This document shows positions 33,055 through 43,503 of a stretch of DNA of 64,000 bases, piece after piece. Positions within the stretch are counted from its first letter, which is position 1. Each line of letters starts with the position of its first letter. The position numbers and the translations under genes are program-made. Source of the DNA: Ophthalmolycus amberensis (lineage: Eukaryota > Chordata > Actinopteri > Perciformes > Zoarcidae); contig JAFEUB010000803.1 in the NCBI GenBank assembly GCA_024529925.1, positions 360,001-424,000 on the forward strand, in the 5' to 3' direction. Below the pieces are notes generated by a model, which was given only the letters and a program-made list of their open reading frames with translations, ran no database searches and was not told where the DNA came from.

Positions 33055-33192
33055 TACTCTTATTTTTTTGTTTGTTCACCATATTTTATTGTAAATTTTC
33101 ACATTTTCTTTTACGCACCAAATCACCAAGCAAAATTTCTTGTATGTGTAACGTACTTGGCAATAATAGTTTTTGATTCTGATTCTGATTCA
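33055..33192 (+). repeat. LINE 3' end with (GATTCT)n tail
   Basis: The last part of the interrupted LINE: TTTCTTGTATGTGTAACGTA, then ACTTGGCAATAATAG, ending in GATTCTGATTCTGATTC. The short tandem tail marks the true 3' terminus. Confidence 0.7.
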
Positions 33193-34599
33193 GTCTCACT
33201 GTTCACATTCTCCATTACCTGCTATTCCCCTCTGACGTTATGTTGCCTGTGTAAACTCGTGCTGGAACAAGTATTTCGGAGCAACAGTTGCTCAGCTGAT
33301 TGTGCTTTATTTTGCATCCCAATCCAATAATGCTGATTTGCTTGGGTGTGCTCTTGTCTGTGGGCCACAGTGGGGTAAAACAAATCGTTTTTGATTGATT
33401 TCATTAAATGATGAAAGCTTGTCCACTGGAACCATATCAATGTTTGGTAGTTTGTTTTCATCTTAGATGTCAGGCAGATCTGAAACCACTGTTATGATGA
33501 GCAGCTGAATAAAGCTTCAGAAAGGCATGATGTTGTCACCCAACTCTGACAATGAATTGCGTTCTTTTTGTTATATTTCTACTTTTTGTCAAAGATCTGG
33601 TCCTGCCCTTCATTCAACCTGCAATTTCGTTTCCTATGGAAAAGAAAGTGACTAATTCCATCATTGTTTCTTTTATTGCGCATGACTCAATATTATGTGA
33701 ATGTTTATGTACCCATCAGTGTAGATAAGCATCAGTGCATGATCATTAACAAGTCACTATGTATGGTACTCTTGTGTTGTGGCAACAAAGTTATGGCAGT
33801 ATAAAGCAACACTCACAATATATAGAAATGAGCAGGTAAAACCTTGGTCTGTTTGTCTCAGTTTTCAGCCTGCTAGTCGTCTCCCTCACTTGAATGTGAG
33901 TCTGGGAAACCCAGATCGCTCTACAGTGTAGACTTGAAAAGCTGGTCTCCAGTACGGTCCTCTGAACTCCACGGCCATGGGTGATGAAATAGGCGAGCAG
34001 GCGAGAGGGTCCTTCTTGACATTGTCTCTAGAAAATAGACAAGGCATAATGCATGTATGGGCTTAGGATCTTGCTGTTGGAGAGCTACAACTTTGCTAAT
34101 ATGAAAGCTGAATGGTGTGTGGGGGAGGGGGGGTCATACTTGTCAACTGTGTGATACCTGATGTGAAAAAACCCTGAGAAAAGTAGCTAAATTCAGCTTG
34201 GCCTCAGCTACCATTACCACAGGGACAAGGCCCAGTTAGTACTGTACCTCCACAGACCTCTCCTAACGTAGTTACACTTTGGAGGTGAAAAGATAATGAA
34301 TATTGGAGAGATGGATACATGTACGCCTTATTTGACATCTAGAATGCAGCTTGAGGTAGTTTGAGACCTATTCTCAACTGTAGAAAATACCCCTGTCCTT
34401 TTAATGCACCTCTTTTACAACATCAAATATCTAAACAGAGCACAACATCTTTTCAGTGAGGAGGACAGATAGGGAGGTGCAGCCGAACCAGGGGACTCTT
34501 CGGGCCAAAGGGTTCAAGGAGTGGATGATGAGAAACCTGCTGAGGACAAACACAGTTAGCAGGGACCACAAGAAGCCTTGAAATACAATTATATTGTCA
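33193..34599. other. Noncoding DNA, nothing recognised
   Basis: No coding or repeat structure was identified. Confidence 0.35.
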
Positions 34600-35048
34600 A
34601 ACTATTATTGCTCCTGAGGTGGTTTGAGCAATCAGATTTCAAATCTGTCAGTCCAGAAAAGCACAGCAAATGTATCAAATGCAGTGAAAGAGAGCACAAC
34701 ACGCTGTCGTTATGTTTACCTGTTCCCTGATCGGTGCCCGGCCATTGCTCTAATGTCCCATTGGACAGAAAGTCCATTTACCCAACAACCCGTTATACCG
34801 AAAACAAACACATTGCTCCGAAGGCCCAGTGCTCTAAAATTACACCCTCTCCCAGGACCGATGGACGGGCATGTTGTGATGACGTGATGGGCAGAGGGGA
34901 GCACAGGGATGGTATATGCCAGGTTGGCAGAAAGCGCCTGTGCACCATCTTTCTTCAGATGAAGACCATCTGCGCCGAAAAGATGTCTATGTTCCCCCCA
35001 AAGATTGAAATTGTCAATAAAGCGCATGCTGTTGAACTTTATTGACAA
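34600..35048 (-). pseudogene. Retroelement ORF1-type SGNH hydrolase remnant
   Basis: The minus-strand frame from about 35,045 reads MRFIDNFNLWGEHRHLF and ADGLHLKKDGAQALSANL. The D-x-x-H pair in DGLH and the following G-A-x-x-L match block V of SGNH/GDSL esterases, as found in ORF1 of some CR1/L2 LINEs and related fish retroelements. The upstream blocks carrying the catalytic Ser are absent. Downstream the frame continues as a low-complexity tail. It is a fragment with no possible activity. It could alternatively come from a domesticated esterase-like gene. Confidence 0.5.
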
Positions 35049-36904
35049 ATTGTAAATTACGTTGCTTATGATCTCTCTTCAGCATATACTCCCTGTGTTA
35101 AAGTTCACACTGACACAAGCCATGTTGTTCACACAAAGGTTGCCTCATTTTCTAGGGTCATACGAGTGACAGCCACATATCTCAGCTGTATTGTGTGACT
35201 CTTCCTGTTCTAAAGTGGACCATTTAGAAAACTGCAGCGTGCAGATTATTTTATCTGGAAGGGAAATGAAACTCAGCCAACATTACATAAGGTGTTAATA
35301 TTAACGTTGCTATTGTGAGGAATGTGTGTGGGTGGGACTGATAATGCAGCTCCTATCACTGGTGTAATCCAAACACACTCTGCTATATTTTCTATAGCTG
35401 ATGTTAATCAGTAAATAGTGGGTCATTTTCCTGGGGAAAACAAGCTTCTAATGCTTACACCTCTTCCTTAGTTAACACACACACGCACGCACACACACAC
35501 GCTATCTCTGAGGTGGTGTTAAACTGCAAAGAATTGGCCTGGAGGTGCCGCTGATCACAGTGGTTGTGATAAGGCCTAACAGAGTGTATCACTTGACTGC
35601 ATCTTGCCTCCATCCCTTTGTGGAGGAGGAGGCAGGGGGGTGGTGGTGGATGGGGGAGGTCTTACCCCCAGCAGCACTTTGGCAAATGAAGCTTCTGACT
35701 TTCTGACTGTATCTAATCAATTACAGCCTCCTCTTGTCCCGCCCGTCTTCTTCCTCCTGTCTTCCTTTCTCTGCCTCAGTGTTTAATCAAAAATTATCTT
35801 TATTGCATTACAGTTCCTATGCTTTTGTGGCACTTTGGATGAAAATGCAGCCTGACAGAGAAAGATAAACTCCTGTCTTTTAATTCATCTAAACTGTAGT
35901 TAAACATGAGCCAAGTCGTCCTCTCTCTTAGATCATCAAATACTGACCCATTTTTTTCTGCAGCGCTTTACACTGGGGCTTCCTTCTGTCAGATACCATA
36001 TTTGATATGGTCACCATTTTTGCAATAGCTGTTCATTTTGTTTCTATTCTGTAATTACCTGCTTACGGCCTTTATGCTTAGCTAGAGATATTGCCTATCA
36101 TCTTACTCTCAGCAAGGAAGCAAATTTTCCAAGACAAATGCAGTTTTTAGGCCAGGATACAGATGAGCTCCTGCTGGCGTTGTGTGAAAGGAAGAGGTGA
36201 GGAATGGAGGTTGGTGTGTGTGTATTAGTATGTATGAAGTGCGTGAATGGAAAGGCACATACTGCTAGTGTAAGGGACTTCCACGACACGCAGGCTTCTC
36301 CTCGCCTACACTCTGCTCCGTCCGCATATTCTATCCCTCATTAATAAACTACATATTAATGCCTCCACCGCTGCTCTACTCTAATCCACCAGCCCCACTT
36401 CCCCTCCCTCTCTCCCTGTCTGCCCACTCCATGTAGCATTTACTGTACTCCCTCGTTTGCAGGGCTGGGGATTCCTTAGTTTCTAGTCCTTCTGTCTCCC
36501 TCCTTGTTCCCATCACTCAGCACTTCCTTCACCATCCAATTCTCTAAGTTTAACAAACAATGACATAACGTTCCCTTTGAATTACACAACTCAATTAATA
36601 AGTCTGCGGATTGATTTAAAACCGTACAGAAATAGATAGAAACCTGGTTTCACAAAACTGCAGCAGTAGATTACAGTTAACCAAATAGTCAACAGTAATA
36701 ATTGATATTGAAGATTTTTAGAAAAGGCTAAACAACTGGGATGGTTCTTTAATTTGAGGTCCCAAATTATTTTCCTATACTAAAGAGAAAACAAATTATT
36801 TAAAATATTACCCCTATAAGCTGTGTACTTTGGTTATGTAACTGGTGTGGTACGGACACACGGAATAGTTGGAACGAAACTTTATTCCAGGCAGAACACA
36901 CAAC
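35049..36904. other. Noncoding DNA, nothing recognised
   Basis: A CA/CG tract near 35,478-35,502 and a pyrimidine-rich stretch at 36,360-36,540 are the only visible structures. Confidence 0.35.
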
Positions 36905-36956
36905 AAGCAAACAGTTCTGTAACTGCACACATGTAGAAATCCACTCGATGGAACGC

Positions 36957-38000
36957 CCGATGAATCTTGGGCCCAGTTTCTTGGACTCTACCCACAAGGG
37001 TAGGTCCCGGGTCGACAACCACACCCTCTGACCCACCTGGCAGATGGGCGCTGGAGTGCGGTGTCGGTTAGACACTGTTGCGTAGCGGTCGGCAGACCGG
37101 AGCAGGGTTGCTCCGGCCCTCATCCAGGTCTGGCAGCAGCAGCGGATTAAGGTCTGGACTGAAGGGCAGGAAACCTTCTCCAATGCGGGAAACAGAGGCG
37201 ACTGGAACCTATATGTGCACTGGAAGGGTGACAAGCATGTGGCAGAGCTGGTCAGGGTGTTGCGAGCGTATTCCAGCCACATCAGCTGGCAGAGGAGACC
37301 AAGCAGCAGAGGGCCGTTTCCATCTCCTGGTTCTTCCACTCCATCTGGCCGTTGGATTGGGGGTGAAACCCAGATGACAGACTGACGGTGGCCCCCAGCA
37401 GAGCGCAGAATTCCCTCCAGAAGATGGAGGTGAACTGAGGAACTCGGTCGGCGACTACGTCAACTGGAATCCCATGCAGACGGAAGACCTGCAGGGAGAT
37501 GAGTTCTGCCATCTCTTTAGCAGACGGGAGTTTGGGCAGAGGAATAAAATGGGCCAGCTTACTAAATATGTCGACCACTGTCAGGATGGCGGTGTGGCCC
37601 TCAGATGGTGGTAGCCCAGCAACAAAGTCCAGGGAGATGTGGGACCACGGACGATGAGGCACTGGGAGAGGCTGCAGGAGGCCGGCCAGAGCATGGCGCG
37701 AAGGCATGTGTTGATTGCAGACTGTGCAGGCGTTGATGAATTCCCTGGTGTCCTCGTTGAGCGAGGCCCACCAGAAGCGCTGCCACTGAATGTCCAGGGT
37801 CCTCTGGATACCCGGGTGGCAGTTACGTTTTGAGGAGTGGGCCCACTGGAGGACGTCGTACCGAAGGGCCTGAGGGACGAACAGACGGTTAGGAGGACAC
37901 GCGCTGGGACCAGCTTGACCCCTGGTCGCGGCCCTCACTGATTCCTCAATCTCCCTGGTGAGGACAGCGACTTGGCAGGAAGGATGGAAGAGGAGCCCTG
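36957..38000 (-). pseudogene. Gypsy integrase
   Basis: The H2C2 region is RNCHPGIQRTLDIQWQRFWW, then INACTVCNQHM; the core starts WSHISLDFVAGLP with the first Asp. In the VVADRVPQFTSIFW block, ADRVP stands where most family members have SDRGP, the second Asp being present. In QSNGQMEWKNQEME the Glu of the third position is present but displaced (family: GQ.ER.NQ). The chain then changes frame near 37,330 and continues with ICQVGQRVWLSTRDLPL and LGPRFIG before breaking off. It would have inserted element cDNA; it is a pseudogene by frameshift and missing partner domains. Confidence 0.75.
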
Positions 38001-38384
38001 CGGTGCGGCGGATTGTTTCAGGCAGACTAGGTGACAGGAGTGGCTCCAACCCCGAAAAGCCCCCGTAGTCCAGTTGATGCGGGGGTTTTGTCGACGCAGC
38101 CAGGAGTATCCCAGAATGAGGGGGATACGAGGGGTTTGCAGAATGTGGAAGCTGATGGTCTCGTGGTGGCTGCCAGACAGGAGCATGTGGACCGAAACGG
38201 TTTGATGTGTCACCGTCCCCCAGAAGCCGACAGTCAAGGGCGCTGGCTGGAACAGACTTGGGGAGAGGTATCCGGTCGATCCGCAACTGTATAGCGAGTC
38301 ACCCGTCCACAATGGACGCGTCTGCTCCTGAATCCAGGATGGTGTAAATAGTCTGGGAGCCCCCGGGTAGAAGTAGCTTGGCAT
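38000..38384 (-). pseudogene. Gypsy aspartic protease region
   Basis: A D-S-G-A active-site word lies near 38,320-38,336 on the minus strand (ATCCTGGATTCAGGAGCA). Downstream, RIPLILGYSWLRRQNPRINW is the typical protease C-terminal wording of fish gypsy polyproteins, in a different frame from the active site. The region then passes directly into sequence preceding the integrase zinc finger, showing the loss of reverse transcriptase. Confidence 0.6.
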
Positions 38385-38447
38385 GGAATAGTGGTCGTTG
38401 GCAGACGGAGGGTTGGGAAACTGCTCAGCTCACTAGTACCTCCCTGT

Positions 38448-38666
38448 TTACTGGTGAGCCCAGACTTTTACCGGGCAGTTGTCAGCAAAATGACTGGCCT
38501 GGCCACAATACATGCGGAGATTGCACCGCCGGCGCCGCTCTCGTTCCTCCGTGGAGAGTCTAGTATGTCCCACTTGCATGGGTTTGGCATCTCGAGGAGG
38601 CAGGTGGGTTGTCCAGTTTTGGATCTGTACACTGGTAGAAATCCACTCGATGGAATGCCAAGCCAT
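38448..38666 (-). pseudogene. Gypsy gag nucleocapsid fragment
   Basis: Contains the basic run [10 protein letters not shown] and a CCHC-like knuckle [13 protein letters not shown], the RNA-binding nucleocapsid motif (the first Cys-x2-Cys is reduced to one Cys). The preceding [14 protein letters not shown] is encoded by the ~45-base sequence that recurs at the other end of the element, and is not usual gag. Confidence 0.65.
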
Positions 38667-38973
38667 CAGGGGAGAAGGCAGACAGAAAGCAGAGGCAGAA
38701 TCTCATTGTCGGGGACAGAAGGCTGAGTCGTTTACCAGGCCAGAGAAGTCCAAAAAGGCAGGGTCGGCAATGGGAAAACAGTCGGAGGGTAAATGCGGGA
38801 AAGTCTGGCATACTGTGGAGAACGATCTGGCAGTGAGTGTTTGTGAGACTGGGGTCTAAAAGTAGGTGCAGCAGAGTGAGCAGGTGATAGAGCTGATGAG
38901 GTGGGTGTGACTAACAGGTGCACTGAATGAGCTGATTAGGTGAGTGAGAGATAGAAGGGGCAGAGCTGTGACA

Positions 38974-39339
38974 GGTTTATTCTAATTCTTCAAAAAATTC
39001 ATAATACATTTTGTGGCATCAGGGGCCAGGTGGTGCTACTTCCCCTTTAATGAGCAGCAGCCACACCACAAGATGGCCGATGCCGAGACACCAACTACAG
39101 CTTCCAGAAGGCCTCACCGCTCACCCAGGTGTGGGTGTTTAAGCCACCTGATTGAGACAGGATTTAGGAGCTGCAGGATGAGAGGAGAGAGGAGGAGAGC
39201 ATATGGCTGGAAGGAGAGCCAAGGACTAACCTAGACTGGAGAACGGCGTAAAGAAAAGGACAGAGCCAGACTGAGGAGGGTTGAAATGAAGAAGACACGG
39301 TGGCCGGTCAAACCGAGGACACACTAGTTGAGTTTGATT
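38974..39339. other. Noncoding DNA before the tRNA array
   Basis: The 73-codon frame at 39,013-39,234 has no recognisable motif and I do not treat it as a gene. Confidence 0.35.
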
Positions 39340-39450
39340 TGAAAGAAAATAAACTTTTACAAAATGTAGAGCCCAACCTTCCAGCAATGAATAGCAAAAG
39401 CAAGTGGATGGGGCTTGCAGTTCGGGCCTAACCAACTTTGTATCAGGCCT

Positions 39451-39524
39451 GTCTCTGTGGCGTAATTGGTCAGCACATTCGGCTGTTAACCGAGAGGTTG
39501 GTTGTTCAAGTCCACCCAGGGACG
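39451..39524 (+). tRNA. tRNA-Asn (GTT), probably a pseudogene
   Basis: First copy. It has a mismatch in the D-stem (GCAC for GCGC), a T-G pair at the base of the anticodon stem and a mismatch in the T-stem (GGTTG against CCACC). TTTT follows at once. The number of stem defects suggests it is no longer a good substrate. Confidence 0.75.
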
Positions 39525-39773
39525 TTTTGAGCTTATAAAAAGTGCTGCCTTCAAAAAGGTAGTTGCCACGATCAGAGCTAAACCAACAAATTGAGAAATC
39601 TTGTCCTTGGTAGAATTATCTACAATCTTTTAAAAGCTAACGCATTCCAGGGGAACTTTTCAAACAAGAAAATAAACTTTTACAAAATGTAGAGCCCAAC
39701 CTTCTAGCAATGAATAGCAAAAGCAAGTGGGTGGGGCTTGCAGTTCGGGCCTAGCCAGCTTTGTATCAGGCCT

Positions 39774-39800
39774 GTCTCTGTGGCGTAATTGGTCAGCGCA

Positions 39801-39833
<33 letters not shown>

Positions 39834-39847
39834 TCCACCCAGGGACG
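39774..39847 (+). tRNA. tRNA-Asn (GTT)
   Basis: 74-base tRNA beginning GTCTCTGTGGCGTAATTGG and ending CCACCCAGGGACG. Anticodon GTT lies in the loop CTGTTAA between TTCGG and CCGAA. All four stems pair. Internal A and B boxes (TGGCGTAATTGG, GGTTCAAGTCC) and the TTTT terminator are present. Confidence 0.93.
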
Positions 39848-40120
39848 TTTTGAGCTTATAAAAAGTGCTGACTTCACATAGGTGAAAAAGGTAGTTGCCA
39901 CGATCAGAGCTAAGCCTCCAAAAACCAACAAATTGAGAAATCTTGACCTTGGTAGAATTATCTACAATCTTTTAAAAGCTAACGCATCCCATTCCAGGGG
40001 AACTTTTCAAACAGGAAAATAAACTTTTACAAAATGTAGAGCTCAACCTTCTAGCAATGAATAGCAAAAGCAAGTGGGTGGGGCTTGCAGTTCGGGCCTA
40101 ACCAAGTTTGTATCAGGCCT

Positions 40121-40194
40121 GTCTCTGTGGCGTAATTGGTCAGCGCATTTGGCTGTTAACCGAAAGGTTGGTGGTTCAAGTCCACCCAGGGATG
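40121..40194 (+). tRNA. tRNA-Asn (GTT)
   Basis: Differs from copy 2 by T for C in the anticodon stem (ATTTGG, giving a T-G pair) and by GATG for GACG at the 3' end, which makes the first acceptor pair G-T. Otherwise the same fold; TTTT follows. Confidence 0.88.
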
Positions 40195-40460
40195 TTTTGA
40201 GCTTATAAAAAGTGCTCACTTCTGAAAAAGGTAGTTGCCACGATCAGAGCTAAGCCTCCAAAAACCAACAAATTGAGAAATCTTGTCCTTGGTAGAATTA
40301 TCTACAATCTTTTAAAAGCTAACGCACCCCATTCCAGGGGAACTTTTCAAACAGGAAAATAAACTTTTACAAAATGTAGAGCTCAACCTTATAGCAATGA
40401 ATTGCAAAAGCAAGTGGGTGGGGCTTGCAGTTCGGGCCTAACCAAGTTTGTATCAGGCCT

Positions 40461-40487
40461 GTCTCTGTGGCGTAATTGGTCAGCGCA

Positions 40488-40527
<40 letters not shown>

Positions 40528-40534
40528 AGGGATG
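40461..40534 (+). tRNA. tRNA-Asn (GTT)
   Basis: The T-loop ends in C as in the usual vertebrate tRNA-Asn; it has GATG at the 3' end as in copy 3. Anticodon stem perfect; TTTT terminator. Confidence 0.9.
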
Positions 40535-40792
40535 TTTTGCGGTTATAAAAACAGGAGACTTCACATGAGTGAAAAAGGTAGTTGCCACGATCAGAGCTAA
40601 ACCAACAAATTGAGAAATCTTGTCCTTGGTAGAATTATCTACAATCTTTTAAAAGCTAACGCATTCCAGGGGAACTTTTCAAACAGGAAAATAAACTTTT
40701 ACAAAATGTAGAGCCCAACCTTCGAGCAATGAACAGCAAAAGCAAGTGGGTGGGGCTTGCAGTTCGGGCCTAACCAACTTGGTATCAGGCTT

Positions 40793-40819
40793 GTCTCTGT
40801 GGCGTAATTGGTCAGCGCA

Positions 40820-40852
<33 letters not shown>

Positions 40853-40866
40853 TCCACCCAGGGACG
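40793..40866 (+). tRNA. tRNA-Asn (GTT)
   Basis: Identical to copy 2 by eye across all 74 bases, including stems and terminator. Confidence 0.93.
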
Positions 40867-41124
40867 TTTTGAGCTTATAAAAAGTGCTAACTTCAAAAGG
40901 TAGTTGCCACGATCAGAGCTAAGCCTCCAAAAACCAATAAATTGAGAAATCTTGCTCTTGGTAGAATTATCTACAATCTTTTAAAAGCTAACACATTCCA
41001 GGGGAACTTTTCAAACAGGAAAATTAACTTGTACAAAATGTAGAGCCCAACCTTCTAGCAATGAACAGCAAAAGCAAGTGGGTGGGGCTTGCAGTTCGGG
41101 CCTAACCAACTTTGTGTCAGGCCT

Positions 41125-41198
41125 GTCTCTGTGGCGTAATTGGTCAGCGCATTCGGCTATTAACTGAAAGGTTGGTGGTTCAAGTCCACCCAGGGACG
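41125..41198 (+). tRNA. tRNA-Asn-like with anticodon ATT
   Basis: Same fold as copy 2, but the anticodon at 41,159-41,161 is ATT instead of GTT, and position 41,165 is T for C, giving a G-T pair in the anticodon stem. If A34 is deaminated to inosine it would read AAU/AAC and, less well, AAA. It may be charged normally or be an inactive copy. Confidence 0.85.
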
Positions 41199-41456
41199 TT
41201 TTGAGCTTATAAAAATTGCTGACTACAAAAGGTAGTTGCCACGATCAGAGCTAAGCCTCCAAAAACCAACAAATTGAGAAATCTTGTCCTTGGTAGAATT
41301 ATCTACAATCTTTTAAAAGCTAACGCATTCCAGGGGAACTTTTCAAACAGGAAAATAAACTTTTACAAAATGTAGAGCCCAACCTTCTAGCAATGAATAG
41401 CAAAAGCAAGTGGGTGGGGCTTGCAGTTCGGGCCTAACCAACTTTGTATCAGGCCT

Positions 41457-41483
41457 GTCTCTGTGGCGTAATTGGTCAGCGCA

Positions 41484-41516
<33 letters not shown>

Positions 41517-41530
41517 ACCACCCAGGGACG
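41457..41530 (+). tRNA. tRNA-Asn (GTT)
   Basis: Last copy. One change in the T-loop (TTCAAGA for TTCAAGT). All stems pair; TTTT follows. Confidence 0.9.
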
Positions 41531-41671
41531 TTTTGAGGCTATAAAAAGAGCAGACTTCACATGAGTGAAAAAGGTAGTTGCCACGATCAGAGCTAAGCCT
41601 CCAAAAACCATCAAATTGAGAAATCTTGTCCTTGGTAGAATTATCTGCAATCTTTTAAAAGCTAACGCACC

Positions 41672-42314
41672 TTAAGTACTCCATTTGCTTGATTGAAAAT
41701 TGATCCTTCTGAGGTATTTAAGTTTTGAAGCTCCTAATTATGGATATTATGTGATAGTGTATTTACTTGTAAAGGTTTTGAATCAAGGAGTGTTGTCATT
41801 TCATGCATTGAGTGAAAGAGGGGGGTTTGAGTAATGTGCTGGAGGGGGGATTGTGTGAAAGTGGCTGGGTGAGGTGTGAAGATCAAAACAATGGATCAAC
41901 GGCCCAGGAGGGGCTTGTTGGACTTCAGGCAATCATTGAGCTGATCGATATGTAATGTGAGACTTTTCAGAGACTTTGGGGGGAAAAGGAGATGTGAATC
42001 CAGAAGAGATTCAGACCTCCTCGGTACCATGGGGCAGATACACCAATCTGTCGTGTGGTGCGGACGGGGCCTCAATTTCATGGAATTTAAATGTTTTGTT
42101 ATTAGTAGTGTGATTCCGTTTGTAACTGTATCTGTTGTTATGCTTCTTGGATAATAAATCCATGTGATTTGACTTAAACCTGCTGTTGTGTTTTGGAGGC
42201 GATTGAGAGCACATGGCTGCAGGAGGGGGGGGGGGGGAGGGCGATTTCTCTCTGTGTCCAAAAGCTATGGACCTAACCCATTAAGTAAACCATTTGCTTG
42301 ATTGAAAATTGAAC
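41672..42314. repeat. 34-bp direct repeat around 575 bases
   Basis: Segments 41,672-41,705 and 42,281-42,314 share CCATTTGCTTGATTGAAAAT and neighbouring bases with only three differences. Between them lies unrecognised sequence including a G-tract (about 42,224-42,238) and a polyadenylation-type AATAAATCC near 42,153. Confidence 0.5.
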
Positions 42315-43503
42315 CATGAAACAACCATCATACACTTCACGGTGTTTTTAAAAATCCCGAACGACTGTACTTGTAGTTACTTACCATAAATGCCACGGAT
42401 TGAGACAGCTATGCAAAGGTACTGATGAGAACCTTGCAAGTGTTCTTTTACCATGACAATTTCTTCAAGTTCCATCAAAGTGAGCCTGCGATACTGCATA
42501 TCTAATACTCTTAGGAAACAGAGGGGTTGAATACGTCCTAACTGCGTGCGTCTCTAATATCCCTGATCTATAGATACCGTTGTGGTAAAGGTAGGTTAAT
42601 TTGAGGCCCGCCGCTATTACCAAATTTACGGTAATAGTTTTTCCGTTGAACAGGGGAACGCCGAGAAAATGAGCAATGTTACGGTTTGGACAGCACCTAG
42701 AACTACTGACGAAGCAGCCTGACCATATCTATCAGATTGGGAAGACGGTACCGGTTACGACCTGCTGACTACTGTTTTTACCTTGATTGTTGAGTGGTTT
42801 GAAGTGAATGAATGCGGAGTGCATGAAGCTGCCGCCACGAGGAGCCGGATCTGAGGGACGCCGGTATCACTTCGGGGATTTTCGGCCCTGTGGCGTGCAT
42901 GGATCGTTTGCTGGATTTAGGCAGAGAATGCGTGGTGCCGAACAGGTTGTTACCTGCACGGAGTGAACCAGAGTAACCGGTGAGATTCCCTGCAGGGAAA
43001 CGAGGCGGAAGATGCTTTCTCTGCTGAGAAACTGGACGTCGGCTTGCTCCTAAAAACGAGACTGGAAAAAAAAGGTACGCGGACGTTTTCCAATGGAGTC
43101 GGATCGTAATGAAACACACAGACGCCGGGCTGATGGAGAGCACGCGTAGCAGCAACCTGACGTCATGGAGGGTTGTGTAACAGCAGCATGAGCGTACTGA
43201 AGGTAGAGAGACAATCATATTTATGAGAGACAGCAGCCAGATGATAGGCTAACGATGTCCTTGTGTCATTGTGCTATTGGCTAGAGAGACCAGCTGATCT
43301 AGACAGCTGATATGATTGACAGCCCCGAACAATAACAGCAAGGAAATAATGAGTGTGCCTGCATGAGGAGTGATGGCAGATGTATGGTCAATAAGCTATG
43401 CGCTTAGGCATGGAAGAGTATAGTCTTCCTGTCTGAACTTACGCTAGTTTCATTTGTTCCAACCACATGGTGAAGTCCCAACAATGGATAGTATATTTTA
43501 CAG
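42315..43503. other. Unassigned DNA with one possible exon
   Basis: On the minus strand, about 42,500-42,383 reads as an open stretch (MELEEIVMVKEHLQ and following) ending at a consensus donor TATG/GTAAGT. It could be an exon of an unidentified gene or transposon. A GC-richer stretch follows at 42,820-43,200 with a 146-codon minus-strand frame that lacks motifs. Confidence 0.3.

Larger units (their letters stand above)
36905..38973 (-). mobile_element. Ty3/gypsy element lacking reverse transcriptase
   Basis: In minus orientation: an LTR part (38,973 to about 38,668) starting TGTCACAGCTCTGCCCC, gag zinc knuckle (38,469-38,520), protease, then directly integrase, with no reverse transcriptase or RNase H. 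The downstream end is truncated near 36,957. A ~45-base sequence containing CATCGAGTGGATTTCTAC occurs at both 36,905-36,957 and 38,612-38,660 in the same orientation, once in each flank of the coding part. No 3' LTR was recognised. Confidence 0.75.
39340..41670 (+). repeat. Tandem array of ~330-bp units, each with a tRNA-Asn
   Basis: Seven tRNA genes start at 39,451, 39,774, 40,121, 40,461, 40,793, 41,125 and 41,457: spacings 323, 347, 340, 332, 332, 332. The spacer is also conserved (GGTAGTTGCCACGATCAGAG, GGTAGAATTATCTACAATC, CAAAAGCAAGTGGGTGGGGC), so the unit is the whole ~330 bases, not the tRNA alone. Spacer lengths vary by small indels after the tRNA. Copies near the left edge are the most diverged. 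Confidence 0.9.

Noticed and set aside
39013..39234. 73-codon plus-strand frame before the tRNA array
   Set aside because: No motif or conserved wording, and no promoter or splice support.
39340..41670. CRISPR-like array
   Set aside because: Units are ~330 bases with conserved spacers and each carries a folded tRNA; this is a tandem gene cluster in a vertebrate genome.
42778..43218. 146-codon minus-strand frame in GC-rich DNA
   Set aside because: No motif, no splice context, composition alone explains its length.
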